From assembly GCA_045657185.1 (NCBI GenBank), contig JAZOSO010000003.1, positions 1 to 5,140 on the forward strand: a stretch of DNA of 5,140 nt. Reading direction: 5' to 3'. Shown here piece by piece: positions 1 through 5,140 of this stretch. How positions within the stretch are numbered: position 1 is the first letter of the stretch; every line of letters starts with the position of its first letter. The notes beneath the pieces were generated by a model. That model made no database searches. It was not told the origin of the DNA and was given only the letters and a program-made list of their open reading frames with translations. Source of the stretch: RGIG5270 sp045657185. Lineage in GTDB: Bacteria > Verrucomicrobiota > Lentisphaeria > Victivallales > Victivallaceae. Position numbers and translations under genes: made by a program.

Positions 1-6
1 GGGGGG

Positions 7-30
7 GGCGTTCCACCCGCCTTTTTATTT
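7..30 (+). terminator. Possible intrinsic terminator at the left edge
   Basis: GGCG (7-10) can pair with CGCC (18-21) around a 7-nt loop, and TTTTTATTT (22-30) follows. That is the layout of a weak rho-independent terminator for a rightward transcript entering from outside the window. The stem is only 4 bp and is preceded by eight G residues, which could allow alternative pairing. The gene it would serve is not visible. Confidence 0.3.
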
Positions 31-144
31 GCTGTCGCATCGGCACACCCCATTATCAATTTCTACTTTCAGATTTTACGAAGCAAAAAGTGAAAGTTAC
101 AAAAAAGTTTTCTTTCCCCCCTGCAATACCGTCCATCCCACCTA
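31..144. other. Non-coding spacer downstream of the leftward operon
   Basis: No credible gene is present. The only structure seen is a 7-bp inverted repeat, ACTTTCA (65-71) with TGAAAGT (91-97), with a 19-nt loop. In the leftward direction it is not followed by a T-run, so it is not a convincing terminator for the operon that ends at 145. No clear terminator for that operon was found. Confidence 0.5.
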
Positions 145-2256
145 TCATTTAAAATTTTTATGCAAATTGAGCATGCGGCGGTAAGCGGCAATTTCACGCA
201 GGGCGAATTCGACCTGACGGATTTTCCATTCGAGGTGCCATTTATCGCAGACATATTCCATTGAGGGTTCCCAGCCGAGGCGGGAATCAAATTCAACGGC
301 CGGAATGGTATCGCGGGCGTTTTCGATTTCGACGGCGGCGATATCCTCCATTGTGTCGAGACATTTTTCTGCTTCTTCGGCACTTTCGCAGTTGAGCATG
401 GCGATATTTGCACGCCACCATTTTTTGATATTCATGGTGGTACGGGTTGAGTTGCGGATGAAGTGACCGAGAGCTTCGAGACGGCGGGCTTCATCTTTTT
501 TGTTTTCATCAGCAAGTTCAACGGCTTTGGCGGCTTCTGCCAGACCTTCGTTCCAGAGTTCAAGCATTTTTGTCAAGGAGCGCAATTCGGCAGGATAACG
601 CAAAAATCCGGGTGTCTGGTTGACATTTTCATACGGATTGTAGAAAGTTTTGATAATACTGCTGCCGAAATGTGCATGAGGTGCAGTCGGAAATTTGATA
701 GCTTTGTCAGCCATTGTGCGGGATATATTGGGATGAAAGACAAACGGATAAGCAGCACCTACACGCCACGGACCGTACTGGTCCTCATTGGATGCAGTAT
801 AGAAACTCATGGCATCACTCCAGAGTCTCCATGCTTTCATCACATGCGGTGCGGCATTTTTACCGTAATCACGGACAGCGATTTTCTGCAGCAATTCTTC
901 GTAATCAGGTTCAAATTCCTCCCATGCAGTCCACTTGCCGAGGTCGGCGGCGACATTGTTCCAGTAACCGAAATGATGTGTAGTATAATGATTATCCAAT
1001 CCCCAGTCAAAATAGGCTTTACGCAAATGCAAGTCGCGTTTGAGGATTTTATAAGGAGCAGGAACAAGCGGCACACAGCCGAAGTCCCACGCAATACCGG
1101 CAGTATTGACATTGGCAATCATCGGAATACCGTTTTTATGCGCTTCCTCACCTTCACTGCTGAAAAAGTAACTCGGATCTTCCGCAGAAATCGTATAATC
1201 CATAACAGGTGTATGATATCCCTCAAGTCTGCGCTGTGTGAAAATATCATAAGTTATTGACAACATGACATTTTTCGGGAAGTTTTCAAGAAACTTTTTG
1301 CGGACGTCAAAAGATTCATAACCCCAGTTGTAGGTACTGAAAGAGACTGTTGCATTCGGACTTGCCTTGTGGACAGCCTTTTCAATCCCCTGAATATAAG
1401 CAGGATAATCATAACACGGATACCAGCCGGGACTCGGTCGGGTATCAGGAATACCGTCAATCACACTGTCGCACCAATTCTTGCCGGTTGTATGCGGGTC
1501 TTTGCTCGGAAATTCAAGAGCTTCTCCGCAAAGTCCGATACCTGTCAGATTGGGATAACGGCGGAAAACTTCACCGTAAGCCGCATCAAATCTCGCCTGT
1601 GCATCAGCATCATCAGGATGAACAAAAGTGCGGATGTAATTATGTGAATAAGTTTTAATTCCGAAACGCAAACCGCGGTTGATAACATCATTGTAATCAT
1701 AATAACCGAGACGGTTGCGGTCAAAATCACTCATAAATACACTGATTGCATTATACCCCGCATGAAGCATGGTAAGAAATTCATCATCAGAGAAAACATC
1801 CATACCGCTCCCGGAATGAACCTGACGGACACGGTAAATCGGAGTGCGTTTGACCTTGCCGAGCGGTAAAACGGGAGCTTCCTCCAAATTCATCAAATCT
1901 TCAAGGTGAATAGTCGCACGGAAAGAGACCGCATCATCAGCACATGAAAGAGAAATCTGATTTTTCTGCACATCAAGGACAAAACCTTTTTCAAGTTTCT
2001 CATCAACTTCAATCCAGATGACTTTTTCACCTTTTTCACGGACTAAACGCAAAGAAAGATTCATGCTTTTTTCAAGATAATCACGGAAGTCTCTCACGGC
2101 AATTCCGCAGACAGAATCAGCATCTGCATTACAGCCTATCGCCCATGCTTCATCAAGCATAACTTCATTTTCAGCAGCAAGACGCTCAAAGTTGCGACGG
2201 TCTGGCTTGTGATATTCCCAATGGCGTTTTCTGAAATCGTAATTTTTTTCACACAT
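145..2256 (-). CDS. Glycoside-hydrolase-like protein, GH20/GH67-type architecture, family unassigned
   Basis: This 703-residue protein is probably a cytoplasmic carbohydrate-active enzyme; no signal peptide or membrane segment is visible. Residues about 25-125 look like the small alpha/beta domain that precedes the barrel in GH20 and GH67 enzymes, ending in a typical stretch around SCADDAVSFRATIHLEDL. Residues about 135-440 read as a TIM barrel: YRVRQVHSGSGMD (141-153), LRFGIKTYSHNY (196-207), LTGIGLCGEALEF (237-249), ITYDIF (334-339) and a Trp/Tyr/His-rich stretch at 419-433. Residues about 450-700 look helical. Glu245 in the GIGLCGE strand end is a candidate catalytic residue, by inference only. 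The canonical GH20 Asp-Glu pair is not obvious, so no substrate or family is assigned. It is the second gene of the leftward pair. Start ATG at 2256 is supported by AAGGTG (2262-2267), which overlaps the upstream stop codon and suggests translational coupling. Confidence 0.7.
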   Translation of the reverse strand: MCEKNYDFRKRHWEYHKPDRRNFERLAAENEVMLDEAWAIGCNADADSVCGIAVRDFRDYLEKSMNLSLRLVREKGEKVIWIEVDEKLEKGFVLDVQKNQISLSCADDAVSFRATIHLEDLMNLEEAPVLPLGKVKRTPIYRVRQVHSGSGMDVFSDDEFLTMLHAGYNAISVFMSDFDRNRLGYYDYNDVINRGLRFGIKTYSHNYIRTFVHPDDADAQARFDAAYGEVFRRYPNLTGIGLCGEALEFPSKDPHTTGKNWCDSVIDGIPDTRPSPGWYPCYDYPAYIQGIEKAVHKASPNATVSFSTYNWGYESFDVRKKFLENFPKNVMLSITYDIFTQRRLEGYHTPVMDYTISAEDPSYFFSSEGEEAHKNGIPMIANVNTAGIAWDFGCVPLVPAPYKILKRDLHLRKAYFDWGLDNHYTTHHFGYWNNVAADLGKWTAWEEFEPDYEELLQKIAVRDYGKNAAPHVMKAWRLWSDAMSFYTASNEDQYGPWRVGAAYPFVFHPNISRTMADKAIKFPTAPHAHFGSSIIKTFYNPYENVNQTPGFLRYPAELRSLTKMLELWNEGLAEAAKAVELADENKKDEARRLEALGHFIRNSTRTTMNIKKWWRANIAMLNCESAEEAEKCLDTMEDIAAVEIENARDTIPAVEFDSRLGWEPSMEYVCDKWHLEWKIRQVEFALREIAAYRRMLNLHKNFK

Positions 2257-2261
2257 AAAAT

Positions 2262-2268
2262 CACCTTA
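2262..2268 (-). promoter_or_regulatory. RBS of the GH-like gene overlapping the upstream stop
   Basis: Read leftward, the creatininase stop TAA (2268-2266) runs directly into AAGGTG, 5 bases before the ATG of the next gene. The ribosome binding site therefore lies on the stop codon, an arrangement typical of translationally coupled genes. It also fixes the start of the 703-residue protein at 2256. Confidence 0.7.
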
Positions 2269-3018
2269 GTTTTTGCCGAAAAGAGTAATTTCAATATCAT
2301 CTGCCGCAGCTTCAAGAGCAGCATCTCCGTATTCAGCGGAGGCATTTTTACCTTCACGGGCGAACCAGATAGTATCATCTATGCGGTCAAGCTCAACCAA
2401 TTCAGGATAAATCGCCATAGTTTCTGAAGTTTCAAGTTTTCCTGCATGGTCGCCCGGAAACAGACGGGCATGGTCGCCTGATTCATCATTTTCACGGCAG
2501 GTATGGACTCGAATCCAGTTGAAGGGATTGTTGGCATTGGAATAGTAATCGCTGAATTCTTCAGTTCCCCACCAGCCTTCGCCTGATTCCTTTTCAACCC
2601 AGTCAAAAATCGTGTGTCGTGCAGCAAGACGGAAAGCGAGGTCAGTCGGCATACCCTGACGGAATTCCTCAGTCTGATGAGCAATAAAACAGTGAATATT
2701 ACGGAAACCTACACGCAAAAGACCTTTGAAAATCTCTTCTGCCACGGGGACAAGTTTCAATGCGTCAACATGAACTGTTCCGTTTTTTTCAGGAGATGCA
2801 ACAGCCAGTGATGCTGCACCGTAATAAAAGGGAGGCAGAACAACGATTTCAGGATGGCGTTTTTCTACACGCTCAATGGCATTGATACATGTGAAACAGT
2901 CAACCCCCAGCGGCAGATGTTCAGCATGATATTCCACAACACCGAGCGGCAAGACAACAGGGACATTTTTTTCAATGGCTTCACGAATCTGATAGGGGAG
3001 CATTTTCAAATACTGCAT
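2266..3018 (-). CDS. Creatininase-family metal-dependent amidohydrolase
   Basis: This 250-residue protein belongs to the creatininase family, metal-dependent hydrolases of cyclic or linear amides (creatininase, FAPy deformylase and MftE-type peptidases are known members). The N-terminal signature is clear: VVLPLGVVEYHAEHLPLGVD (21-40) supplies the family metal ligands Glu29, His31 and Asp40. His114 sits where the family has its NGHGGN motif, but here the motif reads FIAHQTEEF. GDHAGKLETSE (189-199) matches the usual C-terminal GHAGxxETS, with Glu197 as a ligand candidate. A Trp/Glu/Asn-rich stretch (about 139-185) is longer than in compact members. No signal peptide is seen, so the protein is likely cytoplasmic. 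It is the first gene of the leftward operon, directly behind a strong promoter and operator; AGGA (3027-3030) lies 8 bases before ATG 3018. The family call is firm but the substrate is unknown; creatinine itself is unlikely given the sugar-type regulator and GH-like partner. Confidence 0.85.
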   Translation of the reverse strand: MQYLKMLPYQIREAIEKNVPVVLPLGVVEYHAEHLPLGVDCFTCINAIERVEKRHPEIVVLPPFYYGAASLAVASPEKNGTVHVDALKLVPVAEEIFKGLLRVGFRNIHCFIAHQTEEFRQGMPTDLAFRLAARHTIFDWVEKESGEGWWGTEEFSDYYSNANNPFNWIRVHTCRENDESGDHARLFPGDHAGKLETSETMAIYPELVELDRIDDTIWFAREGKNASAEYGDAALEAAADDIEITLFGKN

Positions 3019-3024
3019 AATAAA

Positions 3025-3031
3025 TTTCCTT
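3025..3031 (-). promoter_or_regulatory. Ribosome binding site of the creatininase-family gene
   Basis: Leftward reading gives AAAGGAAA, with AGGA at 3030-3027 and 8 bases to the ATG at 3018. This is a standard spacing and supports that start. Confidence 0.7.
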
Positions 3032-3032
3032 T

Positions 3033-3045
3033 CTGTATGATACAG
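3033..3045. promoter_or_regulatory. Perfect 13-bp palindrome, probable operator O1
   Basis: CTGTATGATACAG is an exact inverted repeat of 6-bp arms around one central base. It lies about 13-25 bases inside the predicted leftward transcript, where a bound repressor would block transcription. Operators of the form TGTAnnnTACA fit dimeric GntR-type winged helices; the operators of AraR, a GntR-LacI chimera of Bacillus subtilis, also carry inverted TGTA/TACA arms. That the regulator encoded next door binds here is inferred from position and symmetry. Confidence 0.6.
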
Positions 3046-3064
3046 TTTATTGAGTAACTTTTAT

Positions 3065-3093
3065 ATTATACAATGCAAAACTGATATTTTCAA
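3065..3093 (-). promoter_or_regulatory. Sigma-70-type promoter of the leftward operon
   Basis: Read leftward, TTGAAA (3093-3088) is followed by exactly 17 bases and then TATAAT (3070-3065), giving 11 of 12 consensus positions with ideal spacing. Transcription should start near 3058, leaving a leader of about 40 bases that contains the palindrome at 3033-3045 and the ribosome binding site. Confidence 0.75.
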
Positions 3094-3094
3094 C

Positions 3095-3120
3095 ATATTT
3101 TAAATTTTTTTTCAAAAAAA
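3095..3120. promoter_or_regulatory. A/T tract between the two divergent -35 boxes
   Basis: Twenty-five of 26 bases are A or T, with runs of eight T and seven A. The tract sits immediately upstream of both the leftward -35 (3088-3093) and the rightward -35 (3122-3127), so one tract could act as an UP element for both promoters or as a bend between them. Confidence 0.45.
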
Positions 3121-3121
3121 C

Positions 3122-3134
3122 TTGACTGATACAC
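3122..3134. promoter_or_regulatory. Imperfect second operator copy O2 over the rightward -35
   Basis: TTGACTGATACAC matches the perfect palindrome CTGTATGATACAG at 9 of 13 positions, including an intact TGATACA half. It covers the rightward -35 box, so binding here would repress the regulator's own gene. Its centre is 89 bp from the centre of the first site. Confidence 0.4.
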
Positions 3135-3149
3135 TTTTTGTGCTATTGT
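3122..3149 (+). promoter_or_regulatory. Probable promoter of the regulator-esterase operon
   Basis: TTGACT (3122-3127) is followed by 16 bases and TATTGT (3144-3149), which carries an extended -10 TG at 3141-3142. A TGTAAT reading at 3147-3152 is an alternative -10 with a 19-base spacer. The expected transcription start (about 3155-3157) falls at the edge of the ribosome binding site, so the leader would be unusually short or the real promoter lies elsewhere. Confidence 0.45.
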
Positions 3150-3154
3150 AATCA

Positions 3155-3161
3155 AAGGGAG
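3155..3161 (+). promoter_or_regulatory. RBS that decides the regulator start
   Basis: AAGGGAG lies 6 bases before ATG 3168. This favours the ATG over the in-frame TTG at 3138, which lies inside the promoter and would add ten residues (beginning MCYCNQREIF) that do not belong to a GntR winged helix. Confidence 0.75.
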
Positions 3162-3167
3162 ATATTT

Positions 3168-4202
3168 ATGACTAAAACTGAAAAAATTTACAACATATTG
3201 AAAAACAGACTTGAAGAAGGTTTTTATCCTGAAAACAGCAAGTTCCCTTCCGAAAGCCTGCTTGCCGATGAATTTAACGCCAACAAAATGACCATAAATA
3301 AAATCGTCTCCATGCTTGCTGAACAAAATTATCTGATACGCGGTTTACGCGGTGCCGGTACAAAAGTTGCAAAACTCTCCGACCGTGTCCGCGGGACTTT
3401 GGCTTTTCTTTCGCCGCTTACGACATACACAATTCAAATTCTGCGCGGCGTTTATGCCGAAGCCATGCGTTTCAACTTTCATGTTATTGTGGAGTCACCG
3501 CCGCTGCAGGATTTGGAACACAGACTGCAAATGCTCAAAAAAGCCGGCATCAAAGGCGTCATAAGTGCTACTTACGGCAAACCGGCAATGCCTGACGATA
3601 TGCGCTTATTCTGTGTCGATGCTATTCCCAACGGAAATGAAGATAAAACCCATTTCATCAACAGCGACAATTATCAGGGCGGTTCGCAAATGATGAGAGA
3701 AATCATGCGAAGAGGACACCGTGAAATTCTGATTTTCAGCTCCGAACGCTTTTCCTTTACACGCAATGCGCCTCAAACCACACGCGTTAAAGGGTTCCAT
3801 GATGTAATGGCAGAGAACGGTATTTCTGATTTTGAAGAGCGTACATTTTACAGTGCATTCAAATCTGCGGAAGACACAAAATACTTCCTTGAAACTTACC
3901 TGAAACGCTATCCCGATACCACTTTGATTGCCGCCGACTCCGACAACAGTGCGGCAATGCTTCATACAATGGCCCTCAAACTCGGAATTAACTGCCCCGG
4001 AAAAATCGCACTTACCGGTTTCGGCAACATCTCTCCGTTGCCGATTGCCAATGTAAATCAAAACCCTGAACGGCAGGGAGAACTTGCCGCAAGGTATCTT
4101 ATTGATTATATTTTAAACGATACTGACAATGCGCCGCTTTTCGTAACAGTTGAAACTTCACTGACCAATATTGAACAAATTCCCATAATTTTAAATAAAT
4201 AA
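3168..4202 (+). CDS. GntR-type winged-helix regulator with LacI-type sugar-sensing domain
   Basis: This 344-residue regulator has the AraR-like chimeric architecture. Residues 1-70 form a GntR winged helix: KIYNILKNRLEEGFYP (6-21), then FPSESLLADEFNANKMTINK (26-45) matching the family PSE...LA...VSR-T recognition region, then the wing RGLRGAGTKV (58-67). Residues about 75-340 form a periplasmic-binding-protein-like sensor of the LacI group: RGTLAFLSP (75-83), GVYAEA (94-99), INSDNYQGGSQMMREIMRRGHREIL (starting at 164), RVKGFHDVMAENG (206-218), LIAADSDNSAAM (253-264) and IALTGFGN (280-287). Such proteins usually bind DNA as dimers and let go when a sugar or related ligand binds. It is divergent from the creatininase/GH pair with palindromes between, so it is the likely local repressor and probably autoregulated. 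The ligand cannot be read from the sequence. Confidence 0.88.
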   Translation: MTKTEKIYNILKNRLEEGFYPENSKFPSESLLADEFNANKMTINKIVSMLAEQNYLIRGLRGAGTKVAKLSDRVRGTLAFLSPLTTYTIQILRGVYAEAMRFNFHVIVESPPLQDLEHRLQMLKKAGIKGVISATYGKPAMPDDMRLFCVDAIPNGNEDKTHFINSDNYQGGSQMMREIMRRGHREILIFSSERFSFTRNAPQTTRVKGFHDVMAENGISDFEERTFYSAFKSAEDTKYFLETYLKRYPDTTLIAADSDNSAAMLHTMALKLGINCPGKIALTGFGNISPLPIANVNQNPERQGELAARYLIDYILNDTDNAPLFVTVETSLTNIEQIPIILNK

Positions 4203-4203
4203 A

Positions 4204-4207
4204 AGGA
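4204..4207 (+). promoter_or_regulatory. Ribosome binding site of the SGNH hydrolase gene
   Basis: AGGA lies 7 bases before ATG 4215 in the 12-bp gap after the regulator stop. There is no room for a separate promoter, so the two genes are cotranscribed. Confidence 0.7.
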
Positions 4208-4214
4208 TTAAAAA

Positions 4215-4832
4215 ATGCTTGACCTCAAAGGAAAATTTCTTGAAAAAGGTGAAACTCTCGTTTGTCTCGGCGACAGCATAACTGCCGCAGAAGAAGGATA
4301 TGTTGATTTTTTACAGCAGGCCCTCCCCGATAACAAAGTAATCAATTCCGGGGTACCGGGAGAAAAAACCGCCAATGCGTTAATGCGTTTCAAAACTGAT
4401 GTTCTTGCTCACAAACCTGATGCACTCTCTATCTTTTTCGGTGCAAATGATGCCGTTATCGGCCGCCGCGAATGGGGAGACGAACCGCTGATGTCACCTG
4501 AAGCATACCGCTCAAACATCGTCTGGATGATACACATCGCCCGTCTGAACGGAGTAAAAAAATTCTCTGTTACCGTCCCCTTCCCCGAATATGAAGGCGA
4601 AACTGCCTTTTCAAAATACGGAACAATTCTGCAAACTTACGGTCTTGCGGCACGGCAGGCGGCAGATGAAATGCACACTTATCTTGTAGCTCTTGATGCT
4701 CTTTTCCGCAACGAATGGCGCAAAAATCCGACACATGACGGCTTTCTCCTCACCTCCGACGGCACACACCCCACCATTGCCGCCCACAAACTTATCGCCG
4801 ACAAATTCCTCAAAGACTGGAACATGAAATAA
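4215..4832 (+). CDS. SGNH/GDSL-family hydrolase, probable carbohydrate esterase
   Basis: This 205-residue, single-domain protein carries all four SGNH blocks. Block I is LVCLGDSIT (15-23) with Ser21 as nucleophile. Block II is NSGVPG (44-49) with Gly46, block III is GAND (76-79) with Asn78, and block V is DGTHP (182-186) with Asp182 and His185 completing the triad. The length is normal for the compact GDSL group that includes lysophospholipase L1/TesA-type esterases and bacterial acetyl-xylan or other sugar-ester deacetylases. No signal peptide is seen, so it probably acts in the cytoplasm. Cotranscription with a sugar-type regulator and proximity to a GH-like enzyme point to removal of acyl groups from oligosaccharides rather than lipids; that is inference. 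A conserved-looking EWGDEPLMSPEAY stretch (about 86-98) is typical of family members that position a helix after block III. Confidence 0.87.
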   Translation: MLDLKGKFLEKGETLVCLGDSITAAEEGYVDFLQQALPDNKVINSGVPGEKTANALMRFKTDVLAHKPDALSIFFGANDAVIGRREWGDEPLMSPEAYRSNIVWMIHIARLNGVKKFSVTVPFPEYEGETAFSKYGTILQTYGLAARQAADEMHTYLVALDALFRNEWRKNPTHDGFLLTSDGTHPTIAAHKLIADKFLKDWNMK

Positions 4833-4863
4833 TCAGCACAAAAAATATTTTTCATATGCCTTA

Positions 4864-4905
4864 CCCATACCGGGAATAAAGCAAACACTCTGTTCCCAAT
4901 ATGGG
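4864..4905. repeat. Two-step inverted repeat with symmetric internal loop
   Basis: CCCATA (4864-4869) pairs with TATGGG (4900-4905). Inside, GGGAA (4872-4876) pairs with TTCCC (4893-4897). A 2x2 internal loop separates the steps and a 16-nt loop caps the structure. No T-run follows on either side. Confidence 0.5.
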
Positions 4906-4930
4906 GAGATTGCTGTATCTTGTGCTTTTT

Positions 4931-4955
4931 TGCAGGGGCTTACGCCGCCCCTGCA
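4931..4955. repeat. GC-rich 9-bp hairpin with 7-nt loop
   Basis: TGCAGGGGC (4931-4939) is perfectly complementary to GCCCCTGCA (4947-4955). A T-run precedes the stem on the plus strand (4925-4931) instead of following it, so it is not a normal terminator in either direction. The stem resembles the GGGGC-type intergenic repeats common in gut bacterial genomes. Confidence 0.6.
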
Positions 4956-4980
4956 CCCGGCGCCGGGTACAACCCGGTGC
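4955..4980. repeat. Overlapping alternative palindromes
   Basis: ACCCGGCGCCGGGT (4955-4968) is a perfect 14-bp palindrome. Its right half can instead pair with the following bases: GCGCCGGGT (4960-4968) with ACCCGGTGC (4972-4980) around a 3-nt loop, with one G-T position. The two pairings exclude each other and also share base 4955 with the preceding hairpin. Confidence 0.55.
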
Positions 4981-5024
4981 GATGTGACGCTGGCGCGTGA
5001 ATGTCAGTGGCTGGGTGGGGGCAA

Positions 5025-5102
5025 GCTATTTTTCGGCGGAATGTTCGATTGCTCCTTCCCTTTTTTTAGGGAATGAGCAATCAAATCTTCCGCCGGATTA
5101 GC
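5025..5102. repeat. Long stepped hairpin
   Basis: CGGCGGAA (5034-5041) pairs with TTCCGCCG (5088-5095). After a symmetric 5x5 internal loop, GATTGCTC (5047-5054) pairs with GAGCAATC (5075-5082). After a single mismatch, TTCCCT (5056-5061) pairs with AGGGAA (5068-5073), closing a loop of six T. An outer GCTA (5025-5028) can pair with TAGC (5099-5102). In total 22 perfect pairs lie between 5034 and 5095, too symmetric to be chance and unlike a normal terminator because the T-run is in the loop. Confidence 0.65.
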
Positions 5103-5140
5103 CACAATTGGGGTATTGCCGTTCATTGCTATCGCAATTC

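Larger units (their letters stand above)
4833..5140. other. Non-coding region rich in inverted repeats
   Basis: No open frame here has a ribosome binding site, a recognisable motif or adequate length. Instead the region carries at least four separate hairpin-forming repeats between 4864 and 5102. Positions 4931-5020 are about 71% G+C (64 of 90 bases counted), set against A/T-rich flanks. No canonical terminator (GC stem plus T-run in the direction of transcription) was seen directly after the hydrolase stop. The stretch could be a REP-like intergenic repeat element or a structured RNA. Confidence 0.5.

Noticed and set aside
463..1260. 265-codon open frame on the plus strand opposite the GH-like gene
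   Set aside because: It is antisense to a well-supported gene, lacks a recognisable domain or clear ribosome binding site, and its translation is low in family-like structure. It is a shadow frame.
3138..3167. TTG at 3138 as the regulator start
   Set aside because: It lies inside the likely promoter, has no ribosome binding site, and adds ten residues foreign to GntR domains. ATG 3168 has AAGGGAG at good spacing.
3090..3326. Leftward 78-codon frame overlapping the regulator start
   Set aside because: It is antisense to the winged helix and would run through both promoter elements.
4679..4888. 69-codon leftward frame overlapping the end of the SGNH hydrolase
   Set aside because: Most of it is antisense to the block V region of the hydrolase. 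It has no convincing ribosome binding site and no recognisable motif.
4913..4925. Third operator-like site downstream of the esterase gene
   Set aside because: Only the CTGTATC half matches (8 of 13 overall), there is no promoter nearby, and it lies in a region rich in other repeats. It is probably chance.
4836..4926. AGCACAA (4836-4842) with TTGTGCT (4920-4926) as an outer stem enclosing the 4864-4905 hairpin
   Set aside because: The pairing is exact but only 7 bp across a 77-base gap. It is possible as a closing stem of a larger RNA but too weak to list on its own.
5125..5138. Small hairpin ATTGC/GCAAT at the right edge
   Set aside because: A 5-bp stem is common by chance and the context is cut off by the window end.

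Overview
The window holds a compact divergent locus of four complete genes. Two are read leftward: a creatininase-family amidohydrolase (2266-3018) followed by a large glycoside-hydrolase-like protein (145-2256). Two are read rightward: a GntR/LacI-type chimeric regulator (3168-4202) followed by an SGNH/GDSL hydrolase (4215-4832). Moderate base composition, tight gene pairs and this mix of a sugar-type regulator with hydrolases suggest a carbohydrate-degrading anaerobe. Gut Lentisphaerota/Victivallales or a related PVC or Bacteroidota-like lineage would fit. That placement is a guess from gene style, because there is no rRNA or other phylogenetic marker in the window.

Layout. Positions 1-144 are non-coding, with a weak terminator-like hairpin at the very left edge. 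The leftward operon follows; its two genes are 9 bp apart, and the ribosome binding site of the second overlaps the stop codon of the first. The 149-bp divergent control region (3019-3167) is the best regulatory signal here. It has a strong sigma-70-type promoter for the leftward pair (TTGAAA, 17 bp, TATAAT), a perfect 13-bp palindrome just downstream of its expected start point, a related imperfect copy on the -35 box of the rightward promoter, and a nearly pure A/T tract between the two -35 boxes. The two rightward genes are 12 bp apart. The last 308 bases (4833-5140) hold no convincing gene but are dense in inverted repeats, including a GC-rich block and a long stepped hairpin.

Working model (inference). 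The regulator senses a sugar-like ligand through its LacI-type domain, binds the palindromes, represses the leftward operon and probably its own operon, and releases them when the ligand is present. The GH-like protein, the amidohydrolase and the esterase would then process a decorated (acylated and/or amide-bearing) oligosaccharide. None of the three enzymes shows a signal peptide, so this would happen in the cytoplasm after uptake by a transporter encoded elsewhere. No mobile-element gene, CRISPR array, tRNA or rRNA was seen. The most unexplained parts are the substrate of the GH-like/creatininase pair and the structured 3' intergenic region.
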